From: Cohnella phaseoli
GTDB taxonomy: Bacteria > Bacillota > Bacilli > Paenibacillales > Paenibacillaceae
Assembly (NCBI RefSeq): GCF_003386235.1
Contig: NZ_QRDZ01000034.1
Location: forward strand, 47,218 to 111,217
Direction: 5' to 3'
DNA length: 64,000 nucleotides
Of the stretch, positions 18,625 through 26,978 are shown piece after piece. Both the position numbers and the translations under genes were made by a program. Position 1 is the stretch's first letter. Each line of letters starts with the position of its first letter. The notes beneath the pieces are model-generated. The model had not been told where the DNA came from and did no database searches. It was given only the letters and a program-made list of their open reading frames with translations.

Positions 18625-18653
18625 ATTATGCCGAATTCATCAGGGGCTGTCAA
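18625..18653 (-). promoter_or_regulatory. SigA-type promoter of the Uma2 gene
   Basis: On the minus strand TTGACA (18653-18648) and CATAAT (18630-18625) are separated by exactly 17 bases. The second Uma2 gene has the same promoter (43385-43357) with the same spacing and the same hairpin after it. Confidence 0.75.
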
Positions 18654-18763
18654 TTGGTAGCGGTAGCGGTAATGCTTGCCGTGGTGCTTATGCATTTTGC
18701 GATTTGCGACAGATCGACCGAGAAGGTAGGATAAAGAGAAAGCAAGAGGAAGGATGGAGCGCC

Positions 18764-19270
18764 ATGAAGCTTTCATTTCGGCAAGTAGAAACAAGAGAGA
18801 ATATTGAGGCTGCAGCGGAGCTAGCCTCCGAAATTTGGCACGAGTACTTCATTAGCATCATTACGACTGAGCAGATCGAATATATGCTGGACAAGTTTCA
18901 ATCCGTTCATGCCATGACAGACCAAATCGAGCGCCAAGGCTATGAGTATAACTTCATGCAGGCGGACGGACGCAACGTCGGGTATATAGGGATCAAGCCG
19001 GAGGGGACGAAGCTGCTGCTGAGCAAGTTTTACCTTCTCAAGGCGCACAGGGGCCAAGGGTATGCGAGCCAAGCGATGAGCTTCCTGGAGGAGCTATGCA
19101 GGCAGCGCAAGCTGGGCGCGATCTGGCTTACCGTGAATCGGCACAACGCCTCCACCATTGCCGTCTACGAGAAAAAAGGCTTTCGAACCGTTCGCGAGCA
19201 AGTGGCGGATATTGGCGGAGGCTACGTAATGGATGATTATATTATGGAGAAAGAAATCGGGATCGAATAA
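18764..19270 (+). CDS. GNAT-family N-acetyltransferase
   Basis: A 168-residue acetyltransferase. The acetyl-CoA-binding motif A is visible as LLKAHRGQGYASQAM, and NRHNASTIAVYEKKGF is the usual C-terminal motif B. The acceptor is unknown. The start at 18764 is chosen because AGAGGAAGGA lies about 10 bases upstream and the protein then begins with the typical first strand (LSFRQVETRENIEAAAELA); the longer open frame from 18593 overlaps the Uma2 promoter. A bidirectional hairpin follows. Confidence 0.88.
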   Translation: MKLSFRQVETRENIEAAAELASEIWHEYFISIITTEQIEYMLDKFQSVHAMTDQIERQGYEYNFMQADGRNVGYIGIKPEGTKLLLSKFYLLKAHRGQGYASQAMSFLEELCRQRKLGAIWLTVNRHNASTIAVYEKKGFRTVREQVADIGGGYVMDDYIMEKEIGIE

Positions 19271-19285
19271 ATGGGGGACGGAGCC

Positions 19286-19340
19286 AAAAACACCTCGAAA
19301 AGGAACGCGTGATCGTGTTCAGCTTTGCGGAGGTGTTTTT
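19286..19340. terminator. Long hairpin repeat, copy C, as bidirectional terminator
   Basis: AAAAACACCTC and GAGGTGTTTTT arms enclose the inner AACGCGT/CGTGTT pairing. It lies between the convergent GNAT and solute-binding-protein genes, 16 bases after one stop and 26 bases beyond the other. T-runs occur on both strands, so it can end transcripts from either side. The arms and inner stem are related to copies A, B and D. Confidence 0.8.
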
Positions 19341-19366
19341 GGGATGTCGGCAAGTTGTATTCATCT

Positions 19367-20938
19367 CTATTCTTTAGCAGCATCCTTAACCTGCTTCTCG
19401 AAGTTTCGGATGATCTGGTACCCGTCATGTTGGCTCATAAGCTCTTCGTAATATGCGGGCCATTGAGCCCCCGATTGATCAGAAAACAGCATCTTGACCT
19501 GCAGCTCGTTCTGACGGGAGCGAAAAGCGGCCACGTCGATGCCGACAGGCGGAGTCAGGGCAGTGCCGAGCTTCTGTTTGACCGGCATTCGGGCAAGATA
19601 GCTCTTGATCTCCTTATCCCGATTCGTCAGCGCGGGGTCGATGACCTGGAGATTGAGAACGCTGGGCGTCTCCGGTGTGAAGAAGGTCCATATATTCATG
19701 TCGCCGAGCGAGCGTTGCAGCCCTTCCTCATTCCGCGAAAGCAGCGTGATCGCGTTCCCGCTACGAGCGTAATGCTCGCCTTCGATGCCATAATGCGTCA
19801 GGAGAAAGCCTTCTTCGCCGGCCAACCAGTCAAGTATTTCCACGATCTTTTTCATTTTCTCCGGATGCTTGTCCGCCGTCATCTTGGAGAATACAAAGGG
19901 ATACTCGGGCGAGACGCCGGCTCTTAAGGGTTGATCGCCCAAAGGATTAAACGGTACCCAGTCGGCCTCCGGATTGGACTGGCGCGTTCGCGATTGAAGA
20001 CTAGCCGGATTGGCGTCCAGAGCGAAATCGACGCTCTCGCCCAGCACGATACCGGCTATTCCTTGCACGGCTTTGTCGATGTGATCCGTCCCGGAGTTGA
20101 AAAACCAATCCGGATCGACAACTCCCTCGTTAATGACCTTAAGAATATCGTCAACGACTTGTCCGATCCGCAAATCCGAAGTCATGTCGACGAGCTTGTT
20201 ATTTTCCATGTAGGCGGGGTAGATCAGGCCGTTCTTGACGTATTCGGGCCAATCGGTCGACAGGCTCGAATTGTTGCCTGAGGTTGTGAAGCCGTAGGTA
20301 TCGTCCTTGCCGTTGCCGTCCGGATCGTCGAATGTGAAGGCGCGAAGCACGTTCAAATAGTTGTCGTAGGTTCGAGGAATCTCCAATTCGAGACGTTCGA
20401 GCCAGTCCCGGCGAATGTAATAGCTCCGATAGACGTTTTTGTCGTAAGGCACGGGGGCGCGATAGAAGCGGTTATGAATCGTATATTGCCTTAGTTCCTT
20501 CTCGTTTGCCCAGTATTTAAAATAATTCGGCATAGTCAGCGGGGAAACGAAAGAGGTCATATCGGCGAGTACTCCGTCTAGCGCCAGCTTGGAGGCACCG
20601 TCACTGGAACGATCGATCCACATATCGGGCGGATTGTTGGCGAGCAGCATTTCCTCGATGGCTGCGTTATAGTCGTTGCCGGGAATTCGGGACTCGACCC
20701 GAAGGCGAACATTGAATTTGTCTTCTATCGTCTTGAGGATGAAATCGTCATTCGCATCGGGAGATTTCATGCTTAGCGGCGAGGGTACAAAAATATGAAT
20801 ACTCATTCTTCCGTCATCCGAACGAGCGAAAACCGAATCGTCCGATTGCCTGCTCTGCCCCAATAGGATCCAAACTAGGACGGACAGGCCAGCGACCATA
20901 AATAACATTAAGACCAACAAGGGACGGCCTCGAGTCAT
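19367..20938 (-). CDS. Membrane-anchored solute-binding protein, not next to its own permeases
   Basis: A 523-residue family 1-like solute-binding protein. The N-terminus is a transmembrane anchor (PLLVLMLFMVAGLSVLVWIL, residues 6-25) with no lipobox cysteine, unlike the three other binding proteins here. The mature domain has ANNPPDMWIDRSSDG and a calcium-loop-like FDDPDGNGKDD. ATG 20938 has GGAGGGG seven bases upstream; an ATG at 20974 lacks one. No permease is co-directional with it. It is divergent from a membrane-spanning AraC regulator, so it may present a ligand to that sensor rather than to a transporter (inference). Confidence 0.8.
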   Translation of the reverse strand: MTRGRPLLVLMLFMVAGLSVLVWILLGQSRQSDDSVFARSDDGRMSIHIFVPSPLSMKSPDANDDFILKTIEDKFNVRLRVESRIPGNDYNAAIEEMLLANNPPDMWIDRSSDGASKLALDGVLADMTSFVSPLTMPNYFKYWANEKELRQYTIHNRFYRAPVPYDKNVYRSYYIRRDWLERLELEIPRTYDNYLNVLRAFTFDDPDGNGKDDTYGFTTSGNNSSLSTDWPEYVKNGLIYPAYMENNKLVDMTSDLRIGQVVDDILKVINEGVVDPDWFFNSGTDHIDKAVQGIAGIVLGESVDFALDANPASLQSRTRQSNPEADWVPFNPLGDQPLRAGVSPEYPFVFSKMTADKHPEKMKKIVEILDWLAGEEGFLLTHYGIEGEHYARSGNAITLLSRNEEGLQRSLGDMNIWTFFTPETPSVLNLQVIDPALTNRDKEIKSYLARMPVKQKLGTALTPPVGIDVAAFRSRQNELQVKMLFSDQSGAQWPAYYEELMSQHDGYQIIRNFEKQVKDAAKE

Positions 20939-21073
20939 GTAGTCCCCTCCAACGGATGATTGATGGTCGTGCATGAGATGTGCTTTAATAATGTTAATTG
21001 ATTTCTAGCGTAAAAGAAACGCCCCGCCACGCATTTATTTTGGCTGCACCGGCTGCCGATACGAGGAGAGCCT
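20939..21073. promoter_or_regulatory. Divergent promoter region
   Basis: These 135 bases separate the orphan binding-protein gene from the membrane-bound AraC regulator gene. AT-rich stretches around 20988-21012 can supply -10 elements to both sides, but no clear consensus -35/-10 pair was identified. The GTCTAT motif found in front of 23520 and 59093 is absent. Confidence 0.3.
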
Positions 21074-23308
21074 ATGAAGACGAACTGGTTTAATAGACTG
21101 CTGCTCTCTTATTTGCCCGTTTTCTTTATCATTAGCTTAAGCTTGCTGCTGATGACTTACTTAACGCTGAGCGAAATGTCCAAGAAGGCCTCCGTTAAAG
21201 CGAGCCAAGCGCTCTCTCAGAATATCGTCAAGCTGATCGATAACCGGCTGGAGGCTATCGATTCCTTGCTATTCTACGAGATTCAGAACAACGACAGGCT
21301 GAAGCAGTTCTTCTCGGACAATTCCCGGGAGCATCGGAAGTATACCGATATCCAGGCCGTTTCGACGTTAAAAGAATTGCTGCAAAACAACCCGGTTATC
21401 GATTCGATCTATTTGTACCGCGCGCCGGATCAAACCGTGCTGACCACCTCTACGCTGACCCTGCTTGATCAGTTTCCGGACAAGCAATACATTGGACTCA
21501 TTTTTAATAGTCGCGCTGCTTACTCGTGGACGGCCAGAACGTTGCCTTCGACGAATGGCGAGAACGAAGCGACAAGAGTCGTCAGCCTAGCTAAAAATAC
21601 AAATCTGCAAAATCTCAGCTTCCTGATCGTTAACGTTCGCATCGACGCCCTCGGCGAATGGATTGCAAGCATGGCCGACAAACGGACGACGTTCGTACGG
21701 TTGAACGACGCCGATCATCGCCCCATCGTTTCGCTAGACGATGAGGAAGGAAGCGCGTCCTCGGACGTTAACCCCGGCAAGGTGCTGTCTACCGCCGTCT
21801 CCGAGAAGACGGGGTGGATTGTCTCAAGCGGCAATCGGAACGGCGGTATGTTGGAATTCGTGTCGTCTTTGTTCTACCTATGGATGGCGATAGCATCCCT
21901 CATCGTAATTGCCGGATTTGCCTGGATCATCTATGTCTCCAGGCGTCACTATAAACCGATTCAGACGTTGATCAGTCTGATCTCAGGGAAACGGGCGGCT
22001 CCCCTGCCGGCCGCAGCAGCCGAGCAAGCAGACGAATTCAAGCTGATTGAATCGACGATAGAGGACCTGTTCGACGAATCGAATGCGCTGCAGGAGCAGC
22101 ATAAGGAGATGTCCGTGTACCACAAACGGCATCTATTTCTGAGCCTAATCGAGAATGCCAATGCGACGGCCAACTTCGGCCGCTATATCGAGGAAGAGAT
22201 GACCCGCTTGGGAATCGAGAAGCCCGTCTCTTCTTCGCTTGTCGCGATTGTCGAGATCGATCATTACGCCGAGTTTACCGCTCAGTACGGCAGAGATCAG
22301 CATTTACTAAAATACATTTTGGGCGCATCCGTTAAAGAACTGGTAGAGAACAAGCCGTTCACCGTATGGACGGAATGGATCTCAAGCTCGAAAATGGGGA
22401 TCCTGTTCCTGTTTCACGGGGATGAAGGAGAACCGGAGGTGCGCGATATTTGCGAGAAGCTGCGAGAATGGGTGGAGGGCAATCTCGATTTCACAATTAC
22501 GATAGGCGTCGGACAGCTCTCTAGAGAATTGGAGATGACCGGGGAGTCTTTCCGGGAAGCCGTCAACGCCGTGGGATACAAATCGTCGTTAGGTATGAAC
22601 CGAATTATCGCGCAAGAGCATATGGCGTCCAAGCCTAAGGGCGAATTGTTCATGCAGCTGCAATATTTTCGAATGATCGGTCAATCGTTCCGTCTAGGCG
22701 ACGAGAAGTGGGAAGAGTATTACGAAGAGATGTTCGTAACGCTCCAAAAGCAGCTCTATACGCGGGACGATCTACACAGCCTCATGCAGGTGTTGATCGG
22801 ATACTTGCAGAAGGAAATGGCCGAGCTGCCGGAAGAGTTGAACGATCTGTGGATGAGGGATATCCAACCGTCCCTGTCAAGGGCGATCGAAGAGGAAACG
22901 CAGGAAGAGGTTTACTCGGCATTCCGGGAAATTCTTCGGCAAGCCTTCGAGAGAATCGGCAAGCTTCGCGAAAGCAAATCCTCGCATCAGCTCGTTCATC
23001 AGATCAAGAGCTACATTGAAGAAAATTACGGAAATCCTGAGCTGTCGCTTACCCATCTGAGCGATGCTTTCGGACTTAATCCGAAGTACTTAAGTCGGTT
23101 GTTCCGGGAAGCCTTCGGCTCGAAGTTCATTGAATTCGTAACCGAAATCCGTATGGAGAATGCGGCGAGACTGTTGAAGGAGACGCCCCATACAATACAG
23201 GATATCGGGCGCGCCGTCGGTTACGATCAGTCGCTTACCTTTATTCGCGTATTCAAGAAACAGTTCGGCGAAACGCCTGGCCAATATCGCAAGAAAAGCT
23301 CCGAATGA
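21074..23308 (+). CDS. Membrane-spanning AraC-family one-component regulator
   Basis: A 744-residue protein that joins an extracellular sensor to DNA binding. The first helix is at about residues 10-29 and the second at 272-291; between them is a sensor domain of about 240 residues. Inside the cell are a degenerate GGDEF-like domain (about 385-500), a helical linker, and an AraC double helix-turn-helix (about 640-740: LSDAFGLNPKYLSRLF and IGRAVGYDQSLTFIRVFKK). GAGGAG precedes the ATG. It lies between an orphan binding protein and a transporter operon, and probably activates the latter through the GTCTAT array at 23371-23449 (inference). Confidence 0.88.
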   Translation: MKTNWFNRLLLSYLPVFFIISLSLLLMTYLTLSEMSKKASVKASQALSQNIVKLIDNRLEAIDSLLFYEIQNNDRLKQFFSDNSREHRKYTDIQAVSTLKELLQNNPVIDSIYLYRAPDQTVLTTSTLTLLDQFPDKQYIGLIFNSRAAYSWTARTLPSTNGENEATRVVSLAKNTNLQNLSFLIVNVRIDALGEWIASMADKRTTFVRLNDADHRPIVSLDDEEGSASSDVNPGKVLSTAVSEKTGWIVSSGNRNGGMLEFVSSLFYLWMAIASLIVIAGFAWIIYVSRRHYKPIQTLISLISGKRAAPLPAAAAEQADEFKLIESTIEDLFDESNALQEQHKEMSVYHKRHLFLSLIENANATANFGRYIEEEMTRLGIEKPVSSSLVAIVEIDHYAEFTAQYGRDQHLLKYILGASVKELVENKPFTVWTEWISSSKMGILFLFHGDEGEPEVRDICEKLREWVEGNLDFTITIGVGQLSRELEMTGESFREAVNAVGYKSSLGMNRIIAQEHMASKPKGELFMQLQYFRMIGQSFRLGDEKWEEYYEEMFVTLQKQLYTRDDLHSLMQVLIGYLQKEMAELPEELNDLWMRDIQPSLSRAIEEETQEEVYSAFREILRQAFERIGKLRESKSSHQLVHQIKSYIEENYGNPELSLTHLSDAFGLNPKYLSRLFREAFGSKFIEFVTEIRMENAARLLKETPHTIQDIGRAVGYDQSLTFIRVFKKQFGETPGQYRKKSSE

Positions 23309-23340
23309 AGCCCTGCAAGCGCCGCAAGGCTTCTTTTTTT
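23308..23340 (+). terminator. Intrinsic terminator
   Basis: AAGCC-CTGC and GCAA-GGCTT pair into a stem that overlaps the last base of the stop codon region of the regulator gene and is followed by TTCTTTTTTT. It separates the regulator from the downstream transporter operon. Confidence 0.85.
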
Positions 23341-23370
23341 CATTGTTCGACCGTTGTTTTCGGGCAAATT

Positions 23371-23449
23371 GTCTATTGAAGACTTATCGTCTATCGGCGG
23401 AAAACGGCCGTTATGTGCCTTTATGTCTATCCGAAGAACAATGATCTAT
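23371..23449 (+). promoter_or_regulatory. Array of four GTCTAT operator-like repeats, copy 1
   Basis: GTCTAT occurs at 23371, 23389 and 23425 and ATCTAT at 23444, giving start-to-start spacings of 18, 36 and 19 bases. The last copy runs into TATATACC, a possible -10, 76 bases before the lipoprotein start. The same four motifs with the same spacings lie in front of the glycosidase gene at 59093. Direct repeats near one or two helical turns apart suit an AraC-type activator; the adjacent membrane-bound AraC protein is the obvious candidate. Confidence 0.75.
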
Positions 23450-23519
23450 ATACCGGGCGTTAAACGGGATGCTACTTTGTGAAGGCAGCACAAACCAATT
23501 TTCTGGGAGGGTTCATCAC

Positions 23520-25016
23520 ATGTTTCAAACAGCTAGACGATGGAGCGCGGCATTGATTTGTTTGATTATCGTAAGCATGCTTGCAGCTTGCACGGGCAAT
23601 AAAGAGAACGGCAGCGGCAGCCCGGAGGCAAGCGCTACGACAAGTGCGTCGGCAAGCACAGAGCCAAGCGCAAGCTCGGAAGCAAGCGAGTCCGATGTAT
23701 ACCCGGAGAACGGACTGCCTAAAGACGAGAAGGTAACGCTGAAGTTTGCTTATTGGGAAAACGGAAGCGGCAGGGAATGGATCGATTACGCCATCGACAC
23801 GTTTACGAAGAGGTTTCCGAATGTCAGCTTCGACACGACCTATTCGCCGAAGATCGATACGATCATCGGCACAAAAATATCGGCAGGGAATGACGAGGAT
23901 ATGTTCGATATTTTCTCTACGCTTCTCCCCGGCGGCGGCCCTGCCATGGCGACAAGTTTGGCGGAAGCGGGCAAGTTGGAACCGCAGGACGACTTGTGGG
24001 ATCACAAAGCGTTCGATAATGAAGGCAAGACGTTAAAGGAGGTACAATCCGGCATTTATGAAGGTAGAACGCTTATTTTGGATAAAATGTATGCGCTTCC
24101 TTACGGGCAAAGCGTTACCGGTTTGTTTTACAACAAAACGCTATTCGAGCAGAACGGCTGGAACCAGAATCCGAAAACATGGGGCGAATTTACCGAACTC
24201 GTAGATAAGATCAAGGCAGCCGGACTTATTCCGATTAGCTACCCCGGAAAATATCCAGTTTACTTAGGATTTACGTTCGGTATTTCGCAAATGTTCGAAT
24301 TGGCCGAAATCAACGGTAACTTGGAAAAGTTCAATGACGATTACAGAAATTACAAAGCGCCTTTCTACGCTTCTCCGGAAAGCGTGAGCTTATATGATAA
24401 GGTGTACGAGCTCGCGAAGAAAAAAGCATTCCCGGACGGGGTCGCGGCATTAACCCATACGCAATCGCAAATGCAACTGCTGCAAGGGCAGGCGGCGATG
24501 GCCTCGACGGGGGAATGGGTACAGAACGAAATGAAAGATTCCATCCCTGACGGGTTTAAATGGGGATTTATGCTCGCTCCTATGGGGGACAACCCGGAAA
24601 GTACGAAATACTATCAGATTTTCGCGGGCGGCGGTCATTTTATTTGGGCGAACAAACCGGATTTGAACAAAAAGTGGGCGAAAGAATTTCTAGCATGGCT
24701 ATGGAACTTGGACGTTCAGCAACTTTACGCCGAGAAAGCGGGAGGTTTGCCGATTCGCAGCGATTTCATGAACGACGCGGCACTCGTTGACAAGCTGCAG
24801 GATGCTCCGAAAGCCGTTCTGGAATACATGGCGAATAACTCCGTTAAAGGCAACAGCGAAGCGCGCAATAAATCTTTGACCGATACGAACGCGGAGAAAG
24901 CAAGGAAGCTCATGGAAGAATCCGTGAACGAAATCGCTTCCGGCAAGAAGGAACCGCTGCCGACGCTTCAGCAGGCCGAGGATTTGCTTGTCAAAGCGAT
25001 TGCCGCTCAGCAATAA
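23520..25016 (+). CDS. Extracellular solute-binding lipoprotein (family 1)
   Basis: A 498-residue carbohydrate-binding lipoprotein. The signal peptide ends in MLAAC with the lipid cysteine at residue 24, followed by a Ser/Ala/Thr/Glu-rich tether. VTLKFAYWENGSGREW opens the first lobe, and IFSTLLPGGGPAMATSLAEA and GQAAMASTGEW are typical of the family. ATG 23520 has GGGAGGG upstream. It heads an operon with two permeases and is preceded by the GTCTAT array. A strong stem-loop follows, as often seen where the binding protein is made in excess over the permeases. Confidence 0.92.
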   Translation: MFQTARRWSAALICLIIVSMLAACTGNKENGSGSPEASATTSASASTEPSASSEASESDVYPENGLPKDEKVTLKFAYWENGSGREWIDYAIDTFTKRFPNVSFDTTYSPKIDTIIGTKISAGNDEDMFDIFSTLLPGGGPAMATSLAEAGKLEPQDDLWDHKAFDNEGKTLKEVQSGIYEGRTLILDKMYALPYGQSVTGLFYNKTLFEQNGWNQNPKTWGEFTELVDKIKAAGLIPISYPGKYPVYLGFTFGISQMFELAEINGNLEKFNDDYRNYKAPFYASPESVSLYDKVYELAKKKAFPDGVAALTHTQSQMQLLQGQAAMASTGEWVQNEMKDSIPDGFKWGFMLAPMGDNPESTKYYQIFAGGGHFIWANKPDLNKKWAKEFLAWLWNLDVQQLYAEKAGGLPIRSDFMNDAALVDKLQDAPKAVLEYMANNSVKGNSEARNKSLTDTNAEKARKLMEESVNEIASGKKEPLPTLQQAEDLLVKAIAAQQ

Positions 25017-25049
25017 TAGCGGCGCGGAATCGCCATAAACCGTAAAACG

Positions 25050-25082
25050 TCACGGAGCTCCGGAAAATCCGGCGCTCCGTGA
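25050..25082 (+). other. Stem-loop between binding-protein and permease genes
   Basis: TCACGGAGC pairs with GCTCCGTGA and an inner CCGG/CCGG pair closes a four-base loop, 33 bases after the lipoprotein stop. No T-run follows, so it is more likely an mRNA stabiliser or partial attenuator than a full terminator. Confidence 0.65.
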
Positions 25083-25105
25083 ATCTTAGAAGGAGCGACA
25101 TCCAG

Positions 25106-26053
25106 ATGAGTGAGCTTTCCAATCCGGTCGCGAATGCCGCCGTTCCTGGCGTTAACTGGAATCGCAAGGCCAAGTTTCAGAAAAGACTGTTCATTCTATT
25201 GGCGACGGTTCCGATGTTCGCAGGTTACATCGTATTCACGTTGTATCCGAATCTGTTGTCGGTCTACTATTCATTGCTGAACTGGGACGGAATCAAGGAA
25301 CCGGTATTCGTCGGCCTGGACAATTTCGGAAACCTGTTGAAGGACGAATTTGTGTGGCGAGCTCTGCGTCACAATCTGATTCTTATGGGGACGGTAACGC
25401 CGGCGGTCATTCTCATTTCTTTGATTCTGGCCTATTTAATCGCAAATAAAGGGTACCGCTTCAGTTCTCTTTTCAAAGTTATTTTTTTCTTTCCGAATAT
25501 TCTTTCTACGGTAGCCATTTCCTTGTTGTGGGCGTTCGTCTATGACGGATCCTTTGGGCTGTTGAATGCCGGATTGCGCCTGTTCGGGGTGGATATCGGT
25601 AATTATTATTGGCTGGGAGAGACGGGCACGGCCATATGGGCCATTATTCCGCCATCCGTGTGGGGAGCCGCCGGCTTTTATTTCGTGATCTTCGTGAATG
25701 CGATGAGCACGATTCCTAAGTCCCTGTACGAAGCCGCCATTCTTGAAGGAGCTAGCCACCGAATTAGGCTGTTCAACATAACGGTCCCGCTTATCATGCC
25801 GATTATCCGTATTGCAGTTCTGTTTTTAATGCTTGGAGTTTTTAAAGGCTTTGAAAATATATTGATTCTAACGAATGGCGGGCCGTCGGGTTCGACGGAA
25901 GTGCTCGGGTTATATATGTTCAATATCGCGTTCGGCAGCGGCATTCACAATTACGGGTACGCATCCGCCATTGGCATGCTATTGTTCATTATTCTCGTCG
26001 CGGCGAAGTTGACGATAGACCGCTTTACTGCCAATCGGGATTCGGAATTCTAA
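25106..26053 (+). CDS. ABC transporter permease, MalF type
   Basis: A 315-residue inner-membrane permease with about six helices. The ATPase-docking EAA loop reads YEAAILEGASHRIRLF. The start at 25106 follows AAGGAG by about ten bases; the in-frame GTG at 25079 lies inside the preceding stem-loop. It pairs with the MalG-type gene 14 bases downstream and takes substrate from the lipoprotein encoded upstream. No ATPase gene is present in the operon. Confidence 0.9.
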   Translation: MSELSNPVANAAVPGVNWNRKAKFQKRLFILLATVPMFAGYIVFTLYPNLLSVYYSLLNWDGIKEPVFVGLDNFGNLLKDEFVWRALRHNLILMGTVTPAVILISLILAYLIANKGYRFSSLFKVIFFFPNILSTVAISLLWAFVYDGSFGLLNAGLRLFGVDIGNYYWLGETGTAIWAIIPPSVWGAAGFYFVIFVNAMSTIPKSLYEAAILEGASHRIRLFNITVPLIMPIIRIAVLFLMLGVFKGFENILILTNGGPSGSTEVLGLYMFNIAFGSGIHNYGYASAIGMLLFIILVAAKLTIDRFTANRDSEF

Positions 26054-26067
26054 GGGGAGGGAAAACG

Positions 26068-26904
26068 GTGCAAGAGAGAAGAACGTTCGTCGATGCGTCA
26101 TGGTACGTCCTCCTGCTGATTTGGTCCGTTTCGATCCTGTTCCCCCTGCTTTGGGTATTCTATGAATCTCTTAAGACGAATCAGGAGTTTTTCCATGATG
26201 TATGGAAGCTTCCGACCGATTTGCAGTGGATGAATTACGGAGACGCCTGGACGGAATACGGGATCGGCAGCTCGATGTTGAATACGGTTTATTATGTTGG
26301 CGTAAGCCTGATCGTCGGGACATTTTTGACGGCAATCAACGCCTATGTGCTAACCCGGTTGGAATTCAAGGGGAAAAAGCTGCTATGGGGCGTCATTATG
26401 TTATCGCTGTTTTTACCGGGGATTAATGCGCTCGTGCCTCAATACATTTTAATGCGCGATTTGCATCTCACGAATAGCCTGACGGGTATCGTCGTGCTCG
26501 ACAGCTTTAGCGAAATCGCTTTTTATTTGTTGATGCTGAGCGGGTTTATGCAATCGTTACCCAAGGAGCTTGAGGAAAGCGGGGCCATAGACGGGGCTTC
26601 GATTTTTCAGATCTTCTTTAAAATCATTTTGCCGCTGTGCACGGCCGGAATCGTGACGGTGGCGATCTTCAAGTTTCTGGCATTATACAATAATTTCCTG
26701 GGCCCGTTCATTTATTTGGGAGATCCGGACAAATATACGATCGGAGTGGCCATGTATCAGGCTAGCCAGATTATGCAGTACAAAGCCGATTGGGTAACGT
26801 TGTTCGCCGGGTTGATGATTACGATGATCCCCTTGGTACTTATGTACATCTTTTTGCAGCGCAATATTATGGAAGGGGCCACGCTAGGCGCCGTTAAGGG
26901 GTAG
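26068..26904 (+). CDS. ABC transporter permease, MalG type
   Basis: A 278-residue permease, partner of the MalF-type gene. It starts with GTG, supported by GGGGAGGG seven bases upstream. The EAA loop is ELEESGAIDGASIFQIFF, and the protein ends with the usual EGATLGAVKG. The large SLH-anchored enzyme gene follows 74 bases later in the same direction and may be co-transcribed; no terminator was seen between them. Confidence 0.91.
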   Translation: MQERRTFVDASWYVLLLIWSVSILFPLLWVFYESLKTNQEFFHDVWKLPTDLQWMNYGDAWTEYGIGSSMLNTVYYVGVSLIVGTFLTAINAYVLTRLEFKGKKLLWGVIMLSLFLPGINALVPQYILMRDLHLTNSLTGIVVLDSFSEIAFYLLMLSGFMQSLPKELEESGAIDGASIFQIFFKIILPLCTAGIVTVAIFKFLALYNNFLGPFIYLGDPDKYTIGVAMYQASQIMQYKADWVTLFAGLMITMIPLVLMYIFLQRNIMEGATLGAVKG

Positions 26905-26978
26905 GCGAGGGGAAAGGCGGACATCGTTTCGCGGCGTGCGGGAAAGGAAACGAATACAACTCTGGAGGTGCCAGTAGA

